A stretch of 64,000 nt of DNA, from contig NZ_NIHB01000001.1 of assembly GCF_002591915.1 (NCBI RefSeq), forward strand, positions 1,181,571 through 1,245,570, given 5' to 3'. How positions within the stretch are numbered: the stretch's first letter is position 1; each line of letters opens with the position of its first letter. Positions 43,495 through 54,146 of this stretch are shown in pieces. The DNA is from Marinicella litoralis. GTDB lineage: Bacteria > Pseudomonadota > Gammaproteobacteria > Xanthomonadales > Marinicellaceae. The notes under the pieces are model-generated. The model had not been told where the DNA came from and made no database searches. It saw only the letters and a list, made by a program, of their open reading frames with translations. The position numbers were made by a program, and so were the translations under genes.

Positions 43495-45184
43495 GAAATA
43501 TTTAAAGCTGGATGATTCACGCCGCTTAACTGGGCCGAACCTTTATGGATCTAAGGCCGGTGCCGTCATCGATGTGTTGATTTCAGGGTATCAGCACCAA
43601 GCGGTGATTGATTATTGGCATTCAGAATTGAACTTAATTTTGAAACAGCTGGCTTGGACCACTGAAACCAGTTTCAATCGCATCTTCCACGGTGGAGCCA
43701 GCTTGGGTTTTACGGCGCCGATAGATGTGTTGTATGCAGCCACTGAAATCAATGAAGCCGCTTGGCAGCGAGTGGTTAACCATTTTACTGAAAAGCCGCA
43801 AAAACCTTTGAAACAGGTCATTGAATGGTTACAGCAAGAAATAGCCAAAGAAGCGAATCCAGCATTGATTGCTTTACAACAAAGTGCGCAGGCACATCAG
43901 GTAAAATTTCTCAGTGATGATGATTTTGTTTCATTGGGTTATGGGGCCAGCTGTCAGGTTTTCCCAATCAGACAAATTCCGCCAGCCGAAAGCATCGATT
44001 GGGCTGCGATTCATTCCATACCTTTGGCGTTGGTTACTGGAACCAACGGTAAATCCACCACGGTGAGGCTGGCTTCACATGTGATTAAAACGGCTGGTAA
44101 AAAATGTGGCATTACCTCAACTGATTACATCCGAATTGATGAGCAAATCTTAGACACGGGTGATTATTCAGGGCCTGGAGGCGCGAGAACCTTGCTGCGC
44201 CACCCTGATACTGAAGTGGCCATATTAGAAGTGGCTCGTGGTGGGATGTTGCGCAGAGGACTTGGGGTGAACCAAGCCATGTGTGCAGCCATCACCAATG
44301 TCGCGGCTGACCACTTGGGTGATTATGGAATGGACACGGTGGATGATATGGTGGCTGCAAAATTTGTGGTGCGCCAAGCATTGGATAAAGATCAAGATTT
44401 GATTTTGAATGCCGATGATGCCGGCGTGGTTGCTTTCGCCCAAAATATCGAACATAAAATTGTTTGGTTCAGTTGGTTTAAAAACAATCCAGTGATTCAT
44501 AAACATCTACAAACTGGTGGTCAAGCTGTGTATGTCGATAAAGGCATCATCTGTTTTCACGATGGCGCAGACGAATCGGCCATTGTGCCGGTGAATGAAG
44601 TGCCCATAACCATGCTGGGTGCAGCCAAGCACAACACCCACAATGCAATGGTTGTGGTTGCACTCATGTTTGCCATGAAGATTGAACTCAAAGCCATACA
44701 GAAGGGTTTAACAACCTTTGACAGCAGTCCTCAAAACAACCCAGGCCGGGGAAATTTGTTTGCGGTTAAAGATTTTCAAGTCTTGGTGGATTTTGCACAC
44801 AATGAACATGGTTTGGCTGCCATGGCCAACACCATCAAACACATGCCAGCTGCCAGGCGCTTGGTGTTATTGGGTCAAGCCGGAGATCGAGACGATGAAT
44901 TAATCAAAGGCTTGGTTAAGTCGGCTTTGTTGGCAGCGCCTGATTGCTTGGTGGTGTGTGAACTCGAGCATTATTTGCGTGGTCGAAAGTTGGGAGAAAT
45001 TCCAGCCTTGATTGAACAATATGCGCTGCAATTGGGCATGAAAAAAAATCAAATCATCCATGCCAGCTCATCCTTGGCCGGTGCTGAAAAAGCATTGGAA
45101 TGGGCCCAGAAAGATGACGTGTTGTTGCTGTTGTCATTGACCCAACGTGATGAAGTGATTGAATTATTGGAAAAAAATAAATAA
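43487..45184 (+). CDS. CphA-like Mur ligase protein without ATP-grasp domain
   Basis: Starting at 43487 inside the end of cphA, the product is 565 residues. A unique N-terminal part of about 180 residues (DSRRLTGPNLYGSKAG; FHGGASLGFTAP) is followed by a Mur ligase-like domain with P-loop GTNGKSTTVRLA (near residue 185), ILEVARGGMLRRGLG, HNTHNAM and VLVDFAHNEHGLAA. These are CphA-like motifs, but no ATP-grasp domain is present. The overlap with cphA implies linked function in the same pathway. It may condense dipeptides, make primers or support CphA. Cyanobacterial CphA2 differs in architecture as far as I recall. Confidence 0.85.
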   Translation: MTEKYLKLDDSRRLTGPNLYGSKAGAVIDVLISGYQHQAVIDYWHSELNLILKQLAWTTETSFNRIFHGGASLGFTAPIDVLYAATEINEAAWQRVVNHFTEKPQKPLKQVIEWLQQEIAKEANPALIALQQSAQAHQVKFLSDDDFVSLGYGASCQVFPIRQIPPAESIDWAAIHSIPLALVTGTNGKSTTVRLASHVIKTAGKKCGITSTDYIRIDEQILDTGDYSGPGGARTLLRHPDTEVAILEVARGGMLRRGLGVNQAMCAAITNVAADHLGDYGMDTVDDMVAAKFVVRQALDKDQDLILNADDAGVVAFAQNIEHKIVWFSWFKNNPVIHKHLQTGGQAVYVDKGIICFHDGADESAIVPVNEVPITMLGAAKHNTHNAMVVVALMFAMKIELKAIQKGLTTFDSSPQNNPGRGNLFAVKDFQVLVDFAHNEHGLAAMANTIKHMPAARRLVLLGQAGDRDDELIKGLVKSALLAAPDCLVVCELEHYLRGRKLGEIPALIEQYALQLGMKKNQIIHASSSLAGAEKALEWAQKDDVLLLLSLTQRDEVIELLEKNK

Positions 45185-45261
45185 CATAACAAACTAAAAC
45201 TCACCATTCATTTACAATAAAATCATATACTGAATACACTCAGTGACTAACAGGACTACAC

Positions 45262-46623
45262 ATGGTTGAATCGGTACCTAATGAGGCCACAGAAAAAGAC
45301 ATCTCTGCATTAAACGACGCGCTCAAAGAAGAACGAATGGGTGCGGTCACGCGGATTGTTAACGGCATTCCGGGTGCTGAGGTGGCTTTGTTCTTGGAGT
45401 CATTGCCTGTCGATAAAAGACAAGCGGTGTGGGAAGTGGTTGATGAAGCTTCGCAAGGCGAAGTGTTGGTGTCGTTGCATGACGAGGTCCGGGATAACCT
45501 GATAGAAGGCATGGACACCGATCAATTGGTTGAAGCCACCAGAGACTTGGATCTGGATGACATGGCGGACATCATTGTTGATTTACCGGAGGAAGTGTCC
45601 AATCAATTGGTGCTTTCCATGGACAAAGCATCGAGGGATTTACTGAATCAGGTATTATCGTATGACGAGGATTCAGCCGGTGGTTTGATGAATCCAGATG
45701 TGGTCACGGTCAGAACCGATGTGACAGTTGAAGTGGTTAAACGATATTTTCAATTTCGTGGCAGTTTGCCGACGCCTGTGGGTGACTTATTTGCCGTTGG
45801 CCGAAAAGGACATTATATTGGACGGATACCGTTAGGCACTTTCCTGACCAGTGATCCCAAAACCCCAATTAAAGACATCATAGATGAAGATGCACCAGCC
45901 ATTTTAGACAAAACCCCAGCCAGCGAAGTGGCACAGGATTTTGAGCACAATGATTGGATTTCCGCCCCCGTGGTGGATGACAAAAACATCTTGATTGGAC
46001 GAATCACCATTGATGATGTGGTGGATGTGATTCGGGAAGAGGCTGAACGCTCTGTGATGCGGATGGCGGGTTTGAATGAAGAGGGTGATATGTTTGCCCC
46101 CATTTTGACCTCATCCAAACGCCGAGCAGTCTGGCTGGGCATTAATTTATTGACGGTGTTGTTGGCGGCATTTGTCATTGGCATATTTGAAGACACCATC
46201 AAGGAGATCGCGGTGTTAGCTGCATTGATGCCGGTGGTGGCATCCATGGGTGGAATCGCAGGCTCTCAAACCTTGACTTTGATGATCAGAGGTATGGCCA
46301 CCGGTCAAGTGGGTAGCGGCAACATCAAAGATTTGTTGTCACGAGAATTTATGATTGGTGTAATCAACAGTTTCTTGTGGGCCGCCGTTTTGGCTGTGTT
46401 GTGCGCATTTTGGTTCAAAAATTGGGACATGAGTGTTGTACTTGGCCTGGCACTGGGCATAAACTTGGTGACTGGTGCACTGGCAGGTGTGTTGATTCCA
46501 GTGGTCCTCAGACGCATGAGCATTGATCCTGCCATAGCAGGTGGTGTGATCCTGACTACGGTGACTGATATCGTTGGCTATGTGTCATTCTTGGGTGTGG
46601 CCACTTGGTTGTTGATTGCTTAA
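45262..46623 (+). CDS. mgtE: Magnesium transporter MgtE
   Basis: The 453-residue protein has the N-domain (MgtE_N, residues 20-125; LPEEVSNQLVLSMDK), two CBS domains (about 130-255; SAGGLMNPDVVTV) and five C-terminal helices with PVVASMGGIAGSQTLTLMIRG and VTDIVGYVSFLG. It is a Mg2+-gated channel. It lies 77 bases after the CphA-like gene; cyanophycin synthetase needs Mg-ATP, but that link is speculative. Confidence 0.95.
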   Translation: MVESVPNEATEKDISALNDALKEERMGAVTRIVNGIPGAEVALFLESLPVDKRQAVWEVVDEASQGEVLVSLHDEVRDNLIEGMDTDQLVEATRDLDLDDMADIIVDLPEEVSNQLVLSMDKASRDLLNQVLSYDEDSAGGLMNPDVVTVRTDVTVEVVKRYFQFRGSLPTPVGDLFAVGRKGHYIGRIPLGTFLTSDPKTPIKDIIDEDAPAILDKTPASEVAQDFEHNDWISAPVVDDKNILIGRITIDDVVDVIREEAERSVMRMAGLNEEGDMFAPILTSSKRRAVWLGINLLTVLLAAFVIGIFEDTIKEIAVLAALMPVVASMGGIAGSQTLTLMIRGMATGQVGSGNIKDLLSREFMIGVINSFLWAAVLAVLCAFWFKNWDMSVVLGLALGINLVTGALAGVLIPVVLRRMSIDPAIAGGVILTTVTDIVGYVSFLGVATWLLIA

Positions 46624-46645
46624 ATAATCAAATAAGTTTAGGCGT

Positions 46646-47305
46646 TCAGTTAAACACCACTTTTTCACGAATATAAGAAGGTTTGATGTCGATGATGTTT
46701 TGCGCCTCGCTGGTAAATCGTTTGGGTGCGATTTCCAATAAAGTCATGGCATCAGGTAGCATTTGATCGGCTACCGTTGTGCCATCGTGCACTTTCACCA
46801 TTTGTTTGAATGCACTGCCTGCACAAACGTCGAACCCTCCACAGTTCAAATCTTCCGGTAAACTCAAGGCATCATCTGATAATCTGACCAATTCTGTTGG
46901 TTCTTGTTCATTATGGTGACTGCCAAAGGTGGCCCAATACACTTCACCCATCCTTGCATCATTGGCGATCATGATTCTGCTGTTTGGATGTGTCTTCATG
47001 ACTTGGTAAGCCATATTATATAGGGTTGATATGCCCAAAACAGGAAGGTCTAGGGCCAGGGCCAAACCTTGTACCACAGACATGGCAATCCTTACACCTG
47101 TGAAGGCACCAGGGCCTTGGCCAAATACAATGCCATCCAAGTCAGACTTTTTAAGTTGTTGTTCATCCAACAGCTCCTGTAAATAGCCCAAAACCAATTC
47201 AGCATGCTTTTGTGGTGCAAGCAAGGTGCGATGAGTGATCAAGCCTTGATGTAACAAAGCGACGGAACAGTTTTCAGTTGAAGTTTCAATGGCAATCAGA
47301 TTCAT
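46646..47305 (-). CDS. tsaB: tRNA threonylcarbamoyladenosine biosynthesis protein TsaB
   Basis: The 219-residue protein has ETSTENCSVALL at the N-terminus and the TsaB signature VFGQGPGAFTGVRIAMSVVQGLA, with GISTLYNMAYQ. As part of the TsaBDE complex it helps make t6A37 in tRNAs reading ANN codons. It lacks the metal-binding His pair of TsaD, as expected. It is divergent from the M23 peptidase gene, sharing a 56-base spacer. Confidence 0.94.
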   Translation of the reverse strand: MNLIAIETSTENCSVALLHQGLITHRTLLAPQKHAELVLGYLQELLDEQQLKKSDLDGIVFGQGPGAFTGVRIAMSVVQGLALALDLPVLGISTLYNMAYQVMKTHPNSRIMIANDARMGEVYWATFGSHHNEQEPTELVRLSDDALSLPEDLNCGGFDVCAGSAFKQMVKVHDGTTVADQMLPDAMTLLEIAPKRFTSEAQNIIDIKPSYIREKVVFN

Positions 47306-47361
47306 GGTTTTGCTGACAAAATATCAATGATAGAATGAAGTTTTTATTATATGTTAATGCC

Positions 47362-48171
47362 ATGAAATATGTAATTTTTGTCCTCTCGGTTTTTTTTGCC
47401 TTTGCTGCGAATGCCAGTGAATATTTCTTAAAACTTAAGGGTGAGCCAGTACAAGGTGCTTTGATCATTGGTCAAACCAATCCACAAGCTGAAGTCTATC
47501 TGGATGACAACAGAATGGCGATGACAGAAGACGGGTATTTTATTTTTGGCTTTGGACGCTTTGATGATAAGGACAAAGTGCTTGCAATCAAACACCAAGG
47601 GCAAACCTATAAAACCACAGTGCCAGTCATGGCTCGAGAATTTCCAACTGAGAGAATTGATGGGCTGCCAGCCAATAAAGTCAATCCACCGGCTGAAAGG
47701 TTGGCACGTATCGCCAAAGAATCGGCTCAAGTCAAACAAGCTCGAGCGGTGTGGTCTGAACAAAAAGCTTTTCTCGAATCCTTTGTGTGGCCAGCTGAAG
47801 GCCGGGTCAGTGGGGTCTATGGTTCTCGGCGGATCCTCAATGGAGAACCCAAGCGGCCCCATTATGGTATGGACATAGCGAATGTCACTGGATCAACAGT
47901 CATTGCTCCTGCCAGTGGTGTGGTGACCATGGCAGTCAATGACCATTACTACACCGGAGGTACCATTATCATCGATCATGGTTATGGTTTAAACACCACT
48001 TATTTACACCTCAGTCAAGTCAATGTCAGTGAAGGCCAAGTGCTAGAACAAGGGCAGAAAATTGGTGAAATCGGGGCCACGGGTCGTGCCACCGGCCCGC
48101 ACTTGGATTGGCGCTTGAACATCGGCACATCATTGCGTTTGGATCCGCAACTGATCATTCCCCCAAAGTGA
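47362..48171 (+). CDS. Exported M23 family metallopeptidase (LytM-type)
   Basis: The start at 47362 (MKYVIFVLSVFFAFAANASE) gives a clear signal peptide; the upstream ATG at 47335 does not. The 269-residue protein has a beta-rich middle domain, then a LytM domain (about 150-265): RPHYGMDIANV supplies the first His/Asp pair and TTYLHLSQV the next His. The final motif is GPHLDWRL, where an Asp stands in the position of the second His of the usual HLH. Such proteins cut peptidoglycan cross-links or activate amidases. The HLD form occurs in other gammaproteobacteria as I recall, so it need not mean inactivity. Confidence 0.88.
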   Translation: MKYVIFVLSVFFAFAANASEYFLKLKGEPVQGALIIGQTNPQAEVYLDDNRMAMTEDGYFIFGFGRFDDKDKVLAIKHQGQTYKTTVPVMAREFPTERIDGLPANKVNPPAERLARIAKESAQVKQARAVWSEQKAFLESFVWPAEGRVSGVYGSRRILNGEPKRPHYGMDIANVTGSTVIAPASGVVTMAVNDHYYTGGTIIIDHGYGLNTTYLHLSQVNVSEGQVLEQGQKIGEIGATGRATGPHLDWRLNIGTSLRLDPQLIIPPK

Positions 48172-48501
48172 CCAACGGTAACTTGGGTTTAAGACCTGAT
48201 ACTTTAACCACGCCAAAACAGCATTGAACGATTTGCATGATTGATCTTTTGCTCACAGCATGATTAAAAAACTTAATTCAACTCATCTGGCCTGATGTGG
48301 TTGTAAAGGTCTGCAAGGTTGATTCAGTCAATACAATCACTTGAGCCAGATCTGTGGACTATAGCAGAAAATAAATTGACACCAACTCAGCGATTTAAGG
48401 GGTCTAAATTTATCAGTGAAGCAAAGATTAAGGGTGGTAGAAATTGTATCAACCGGTTAGAATAATTAATATTTTAGAATTGAATTTAATGGGGAAGCAG
48501 G
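48172..48501. other. 330-base intergenic region upstream of the repeat protein
   Basis: No gene is visible. The only clear feature is a promoter candidate at 48444-48472, listed separately. No terminator-type hairpin was found after the M23 gene. Confidence 0.5.
48444..48472 (+). promoter_or_regulatory. Promoter candidate of the 1506-residue repeat protein
   Basis: TTGTAT (48444-48449) and TAATAT (48467-48472) are exactly 17 bases apart, with the start codon 30 bases further on. Confidence 0.5.
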
Positions 48502-51500
48502 ATGAGTCACAAGGCATCTAAACAATTATTGAGAAAAACATTAACCGCCACCTTACTGTTGTTGGTATCTACTTGGGCACTGGCACAATCCAGTTTGAGT
48601 TTCAGTCTATCGACTCAACCAGACACCATTGGACCTGGCAGTACAGCTAAATTGGTATTCGATATCAACAACAACACAGCTGCAGTGGTTGATACCATGG
48701 CTTTCAACCTGAGTTTACCGGCTACCCCGGGACCGGTTAATATCGGAGAAGTGGCTATCAATGGATGCGACGGTATACTGACTGCGCCAGCAGGTGGCAC
48801 CACCATTAGCTTGGTTGATGGGGAGCTTTCAGGATCTTCGAGCTGCCAAATTGAAGTTTCAATCACCGCCAACACTGCGGGTGTGCATACATTCTCGGCC
48901 ACCACATTGACCTCTTCAGCAGGATCAGCCATCAGTAATACAGAGGATTTGGAAGTCCTTATTGATCGACCCGGCTTCACGCAATCTTTCAGTCCGAGCA
49001 CGGTCAACAGGGGCGAACGAACAACCCTTACCTATTTGATTGATAATACTTCGAATGCTTCAGATGTCTTTAATTTAGCCTTTGTCAATGATCTGCCTAC
49101 AGGATTGGTTTTTGCTTCTCCGCACAATACAAACAGCACCTGTGGTGATTCAGAGTTCTCTGTAGATTCCAATCAACAAAAATTCACCATGATCCCAAAG
49201 AGCTTTATCCTGGCAGCAGGTACATCTTGTACCGTGCGTGTCGACCTTAAAGCTACGGGTGTCGGGACCATCACAAATCAGTCAGGAAATTTAACTGCGC
49301 TGACTTTCCCTGGGTTTATCACCTTGGATTCTGGTTTTTCTGAAGCCAGTATTGAATCAGTTTCTGGTGATGTTCTGTTACAAAAAGATTTTACCAATGA
49401 TCCAGTACCTCCTGGTAGTGTGGTGAATTTGGCATACACCATCAATAATTTTGACCGCAACACAGCGGTTACCCAGTTGGCCTTTGATGACGACCTGGGT
49501 GCAGCCTTGACAGGCTTGCTTGCAACCGGACTTCCTGTCAGCAATGTTTGTGGAACCGGGTCCAATTTAGATTTTGCTGGCGGTGTTTTAAGCCTGACCG
49601 GTGGACAATTACCCAGTGAGGGTGTATGTAATTTTTCAGTGACCTTGCAAGTACCCTTGAGTGCTACAGCTGGTGCTTATACCTCGACCTCTGATGTCAT
49701 CAGCTATGACAGGGACGGTTCAGCCAGTACTGGCAATGACGCCACAGACACTCTTTTTGTGGCCGCAGCACCGATCATCGAGAAATCATTTTTGAATGAT
49801 CCAGTCACGGCAGGTGGATCGGTTGATTTAGAATTCACCATCACCAGTACCAGTCAGAGCAGTGTGTCTACAGACATCAATTTTCTTGATGAATTGACTA
49901 CCTTTTTACCTTATCCAGTGTCAGTTACTTTGCCGGCAGATGGATTTTGTGGTGCGGGCTCAAACATGACAATGGTTAATCCGGGCACTGATCGTCAAAG
50001 TTTAAGCATGACGGGTGGTACTCTGGCAGCTGGTGCTTCTTGTACCTTTGCCGTGACAATTGACATTCCAGTGGGCATGCCATCTGGTGCATATGTGAAT
50101 ACCACAGAAGCCGTTTCAGCCACCGTTGATGGTGCTGTAGTTACTGGCAACCAAGCCGTTGATGACTTGGTGGTGGTTGCGGCACCCAGGTTAACCAAAT
50201 CATTCACCGATGATCCTGTGTTACCTGGTGACTTGGTCACCTTGGAGTTCACCTTGTCTCATGGTTTGGAAGAAACTGCTGCTGCCACAAGCATTGGTTT
50301 TACTGATGATTTAGATGCCACCTTAAGTGGCTTGGCCGCGGTGGGTTTGCCGATTAATGATGTCTGTGGTGTGGGTTCTTCCATCAGTGGCACCAGCGTG
50401 TTGACTTTTACCGGCGGTGCTTTGAATCCAGGTGAATCATGTACTTTTTCTGTGAGTTTGCAAGTGCCTGCTGGCGCGGCATTTGGCAAGTACCTCAACA
50501 CCACTTCAGATGTGACTGCGGTGGTCAGTGGATTGTCCGTAGTCAGCTTAGCGGCCAGTGATGAATTAAATATAGCAGGCATGACTTTCACCATAGATAA
50601 CTTAACAGATACCTTCATTGAAGGTGTAGGAGGCTTGTACGATTTGCGGGTCTATATTGAAAATTTGAGCCCTGCTGATAATGCGACAAATATGACCTTT
50701 TCCTTGAATCTGGCAGATGCTTTGCCTGGTACGCCTGATATCAGTGCAGTTGGTTTACCGATGAATGATGTTTGTGGAACGGGTTCAACCGTCACTGGTG
50801 CTTCAGGCGATACCTTTTTGATTATGGTGGGCGGAAATTTACTGGCGGGCACCAGTTGTACTTTTGACATACAATTACTGATGCCAACAGCGGCACCATT
50901 GGGTGATTATTCGTACATCACTTCAGTTTTGAGCTGGACCGCTGGTGGTTCATCCAATACGGCTGATCCAGCAACTGATGATTTTTCTGTGATCGAAGCC
51001 CTGTTGTTTGACAAGGCATTTACCAATGACCCCGTAGGAGCTGGTGATACAGTGACTTTGTCATTCGATATCAGCAACAATTCATCAGTCGATGCAGCAA
51101 CAGCCATTGCATTCACCGATGATTTAGATGCCACCTTGAGTGGCTTGGTTGCAGTGGGATTGCCGATTAATGATGTTTGCGGTTTGGGTTCACAAATTTC
51201 GGGATCCAGCGTACTCACCTTATCTGGTGGTAACTTACCAGCCAGTGGTTCATGTCAATTCAATGTCACTTTACAAGTGCCCGTCAGCGCAACAGGCGGT
51301 TCTTATACCAACACCACCAGTGTACTCACTGGTAGCATGTTGGGTAATGCGATTACCGGCAATGCAGCCACCGATGCATTACAAATCAGGGCATTGAATT
51401 TAAGCAAATCATTTGCTGGCGATGTCGCGGCAGGCTCAAGCGTAGACTTGACGTTTAATTTAATTAACCAGGATGTTGGACTGATTCAGCAAGACATTAA

Positions 51501-53022
51501 CTTTAGCGATGACCTCAATGCCATGATTCCAGGTGCGGTTGCGGTTGGTTTACCAGTCAATAATGTGTGTGGCGCCGGTTCATTGCTTTCAGGCACTGGT
51601 ACCATTTCATTGTCAGGCGGTACTTTGCCAGCTTCAGGTTCATGTATGTTTACGGTCTCGGTCTCGATTCCCGCAGGTACCACAGCTGGATTGTATGTGA
51701 ACACAACATCAGATGTCTTGGCCAGAAACAACCAAGGTGGCGAGCCTGCAACGGATGATTTAACCGTGGTACCACCGCCGTTGTTCAGTAAAGACTTTTC
51801 GGTCGCTCAAGCCAATTTGAATCAAATATTTAACTTGAGTTTTTCTATTGACAATACAGCCTCATCGTTGACTGCCAGTAACCTGTCGTTTGTCGACAGT
51901 TTGCCTTCAGGTTTGGAAGTTGCGGCACCAGCAAATGCGATTAACACCTGTACCGGTGGAACCTTTTCGGCGACAGTGGGATCAACCAGTATCAGTTATT
52001 CTGGAGGCAGTGTTGCGGTAGGTGCATCATGTCAACTTTCAGTTGATGTGGTGGCCACAAGTTCAGGGGTAAAAAACAATGTAACTGGCGACTTGACTTC
52101 TACTGGAGGCAACAGTGGCCCAGCCAGCGCCAGTGTTGAAATTGTGGGTACGCCTTTATTCAGCAAAACTTTTTCATTGGCCCAAGCCAGTTTGAATCAA
52201 GTGTTTAATTTGACTTTTGATATAGACAATACAGCATCGGCTTTGGCAGCAACCGCCATTGATTTTACCGATAACTTCCCTGCAGGTTTGGTCGTGGCCA
52301 CCCCGTCCAATTCAGTGGTAAGCTGTGCTGGTGGAACTTTAACCGCGGCGAATGGCTCCGGCAGTGTGACTTATACAGGTGGTGGTGTAGCCGCGAATGC
52401 GTCATGTACCATCTCTGTTGATGTGCTTGGGACCACTTCAGGTGTCAAAAACAATGTAACAGGTGATTTAACTTCAAGTGCAGGTAACAGTGGTACAGCC
52501 TCAGCTGATGTGGAAATATTTGGGGCACTGAACATCAACAAGTATTTTACCGATGTTGAAGTGTTTGCCGGTGATTTGGTTGATGTTAATTTTGAAATCC
52601 AAAACACCAACACCGTGGCAGTAACCGACATCAGCTTCACCGATGATTTGGATGCCTTTATTTCAGGAGCGGCAGCCGTCGGATTACCGCAAAACGATGT
52701 TTGTGGCTTGGGTTCAACCATAACAGGTACCAGCATCATCAGTTTATCAGCCGGTCAATTGGCGGCTGGTGAAAGTTGTTTGATTACGGTGTCAGTACAA
52801 ATTCCATTCAATGCCGATGGCTCGTTTATCAATCAAACCAGCCCAATCAGTTACACCATCAATGGCAATCCTGTCATCGATGAGCCGAATACAGCTGGTA
52901 ATGCAAGCTTGAGCGTTTTGGGCGAGCCAGTGGTGGTGCCAGTGAATCAGTACACTTGGCTGTTGTTAATGATTATGTTGTTAGCTGGTTTTTACCACTT
53001 TAAAAGGTTGAGAAGGCTGTAA
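48502..53022 (+). CDS. Large secreted DUF11-like repeat protein with IPTL-like C-terminal anchor
   Basis: The 1506-residue protein has a signal peptide ending WALAQ and then about eleven tandem repeats of 120-140 residues. Each repeat starts with a K-[SDA]-F-x-[ND]-D-type strand and holds [24 protein letters not shown] and SCxFxVTLQVP-like segments. A Cys pair (VCG and SC) recurs in most repeats and could form a disulphide. The C-terminus has [15 protein letters not shown] (hydrophobic) ending in FKRLRRL, the tripartite layout of an IPTL-CTERM type sorting signal, though the IPTL motif is replaced by VNQY. It is probably a cell-surface adhesin or stalk. It overlaps ttcA tail to tail by 42 bases. 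Confidence 0.85.
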   Translation: MSHKASKQLLRKTLTATLLLLVSTWALAQSSLSFSLSTQPDTIGPGSTAKLVFDINNNTAAVVDTMAFNLSLPATPGPVNIGEVAINGCDGILTAPAGGTTISLVDGELSGSSSCQIEVSITANTAGVHTFSATTLTSSAGSAISNTEDLEVLIDRPGFTQSFSPSTVNRGERTTLTYLIDNTSNASDVFNLAFVNDLPTGLVFASPHNTNSTCGDSEFSVDSNQQKFTMIPKSFILAAGTSCTVRVDLKATGVGTITNQSGNLTALTFPGFITLDSGFSEASIESVSGDVLLQKDFTNDPVPPGSVVNLAYTINNFDRNTAVTQLAFDDDLGAALTGLLATGLPVSNVCGTGSNLDFAGGVLSLTGGQLPSEGVCNFSVTLQVPLSATAGAYTSTSDVISYDRDGSASTGNDATDTLFVAAAPIIEKSFLNDPVTAGGSVDLEFTITSTSQSSVSTDINFLDELTTFLPYPVSVTLPADGFCGAGSNMTMVNPGTDRQSLSMTGGTLAAGASCTFAVTIDIPVGMPSGAYVNTTEAVSATVDGAVVTGNQAVDDLVVVAAPRLTKSFTDDPVLPGDLVTLEFTLSHGLEETAAATSIGFTDDLDATLSGLAAVGLPINDVCGVGSSISGTSVLTFTGGALNPGESCTFSVSLQVPAGAAFGKYLNTTSDVTAVVSGLSVVSLAASDELNIAGMTFTIDNLTDTFIEGVGGLYDLRVYIENLSPADNATNMTFSLNLADALPGTPDISAVGLPMNDVCGTGSTVTGASGDTFLIMVGGNLLAGTSCTFDIQLLMPTAAPLGDYSYITSVLSWTAGGSSNTADPATDDFSVIEALLFDKAFTNDPVGAGDTVTLSFDISNNSSVDAATAIAFTDDLDATLSGLVAVGLPINDVCGLGSQISGSSVLTLSGGNLPASGSCQFNVTLQVPVSATGGSYTNTTSVLTGSMLGNAITGNAATDALQIRALNLSKSFAGDVAAGSSVDLTFNLINQDVGLIQQDINFSDDLNAMIPGAVAVGLPVNNVCGAGSLLSGTGTISLSGGTLPASGSCMFTVSVSIPAGTTAGLYVNTTSDVLARNNQGGEPATDDLTVVPPPLFSKDFSVAQANLNQIFNLSFSIDNTASSLTASNLSFVDSLPSGLEVAAPANAINTCTGGTFSATVGSTSISYSGGSVAVGASCQLSVDVVATSSGVKNNVTGDLTSTGGNSGPASASVEIVGTPLFSKTFSLAQASLNQVFNLTFDIDNTASALAATAIDFTDNFPAGLVVATPSNSVVSCAGGTLTAANGSGSVTYTGGGVAANASCTISVDVLGTTSGVKNNVTGDLTSSAGNSGTASADVEIFGALNINKYFTDVEVFAGDLVDVNFEIQNTNTVAVTDISFTDDLDAFISGAAAVGLPQNDVCGLGSTITGTSIISLSAGQLAAGESCLITVSVQIPFNADGSFINQTSPISYTINGNPVIDEPNTAGNASLSVLGEPVVVPVNQYTWLLLMIMLLAGFYHFKRLRRL

Positions 53023-53793
53023 ACCTTTGAAGTCAAATAGTTTGGGATCGCACAGGTGCGATGGGGTTATGCTGGTCATGGCCTTGGCAATGTTATCAAC
53101 CCGACCAGGTTGAATGCGATCCCAATCATGTAACATGTGTTTAATTGCTTGGCGTTGTAAATTTTCTTGTGAGCCACATAAGTTACATGGGATGATTGGA
53201 TAATCTTTGTGCTTGGCATAGTTAATCAGGTCCTTTTCACGCACATAAGCCAAGGGTCGTATCACCACATTTTTACCATCATCACTGCGTAGTTTGGGAG
53301 GCATGGTTTTCAGTTTGGCACCGAAAAACATATTCAAAAACAGGGTCTCTACCATGTCATCTTGGTGATGACCTAAGGCTATTTTGTTACAATTCAACTC
53401 TTCCGCCACGCGATATAAAATGCCTCGACGCAGGCGAGAACACAAGCCACAAGTGGTTTTACCCGCAGGAATAATCTCTGTCACTATCGAATAAGTGTCT
53501 TCTTCTATGATTTGAAATTCGATGTTTTGTTGTTGTAAATATTCTGGCAGCACATGTTCTGGAAAACCGGGTTGCTTTTGATCCAAATTGACTGCCACCA
53601 AATCAAACTCAAAAGGTGCTTTGTTTTGAATCAATTGCAACAATGACAGCATGGCGTATGAATCTTTGCCGCCAGACAAACAAACCATGATGCGATCACC
53701 GGCTTCAATCAAGCCAAAATCTCCAGAAGCTTTGGCCATTTGGCGTCTGAGTTTATTTTCCAGTTTATAAAATTCAGTGTTATCTGTTTGCAT
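52981..53793 (-). CDS. ttcA: tRNA 2-thiocytidine biosynthesis protein TtcA
   Basis: The 270-residue protein has the PP-loop SGGKDS ([13 protein letters not shown]), the Cys pair in [11 protein letters not shown] and [15 protein letters not shown], with [15 protein letters not shown] for a third Cys. TtcA uses a 4Fe-4S cluster and ATP to thiolate C32 of tRNAs. E. coli TtcA is longer (about 311) at the ends, but the core is complete. The last 14 codons lie over the end of the convergent repeat-protein gene. Confidence 0.95.
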   Translation of the reverse strand: MQTDNTEFYKLENKLRRQMAKASGDFGLIEAGDRIMVCLSGGKDSYAMLSLLQLIQNKAPFEFDLVAVNLDQKQPGFPEHVLPEYLQQQNIEFQIIEEDTYSIVTEIIPAGKTTCGLCSRLRRGILYRVAEELNCNKIALGHHQDDMVETLFLNMFFGAKLKTMPPKLRSDDGKNVVIRPLAYVREKDLINYAKHKDYPIIPCNLCGSQENLQRQAIKHMLHDWDRIQPGRVDNIAKAMTSITPSHLCDPKLFDFKGLQPSQPFKVVKTS

Positions 53794-53888
53794 GGTGTGG
53801 ATATCGACCCATTGGGTTAATTAGGCAAGAAATGTGGGCAACGATAGGGTAAAATTTTAAAACATTCAATCATTTTTTCCATTTATAC

Positions 53889-54092
53889 ATGTCATTAAGC
53901 CAAAGTGAAATCGTTCAAAGACTTGTTGAACTAGAAAACGAGCACCGAGAACTGGATGAGATCATTGAATTGTTAATCAATTCAGGCGAAATAGATGAAT
54001 TGAAAATCAAACGATTAAAAAAACGCAAACTCAGAATCAAAGACATGGTGGTTTTTTATGAGAATATGTTGATCCCTGACATTGATGCTTGA
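53889..54092 (+). CDS. YdcH/DUF465 family small protein
   Basis: The 67-residue protein is helical, with the DUF465 pattern LENEHRELDEIIE, then IDELKIKRLKKRKLRIKDMV, which gives a Lys/Arg-rich second helix. It is likely a coiled-coil hairpin. The function is unknown. It sits between ttcA (divergent) and the TraB-like gene, 54 bases away. Confidence 0.85.
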   Translation: MSLSQSEIVQRLVELENEHRELDEIIELLINSGEIDELKIKRLKKRKLRIKDMVVFYENMLIPDIDA

Positions 54093-54146
54093 ACGTTCAG
54101 CCACATATCTTGTCTTAAGTTCCACTTGTACCGATAAAGACCACTT

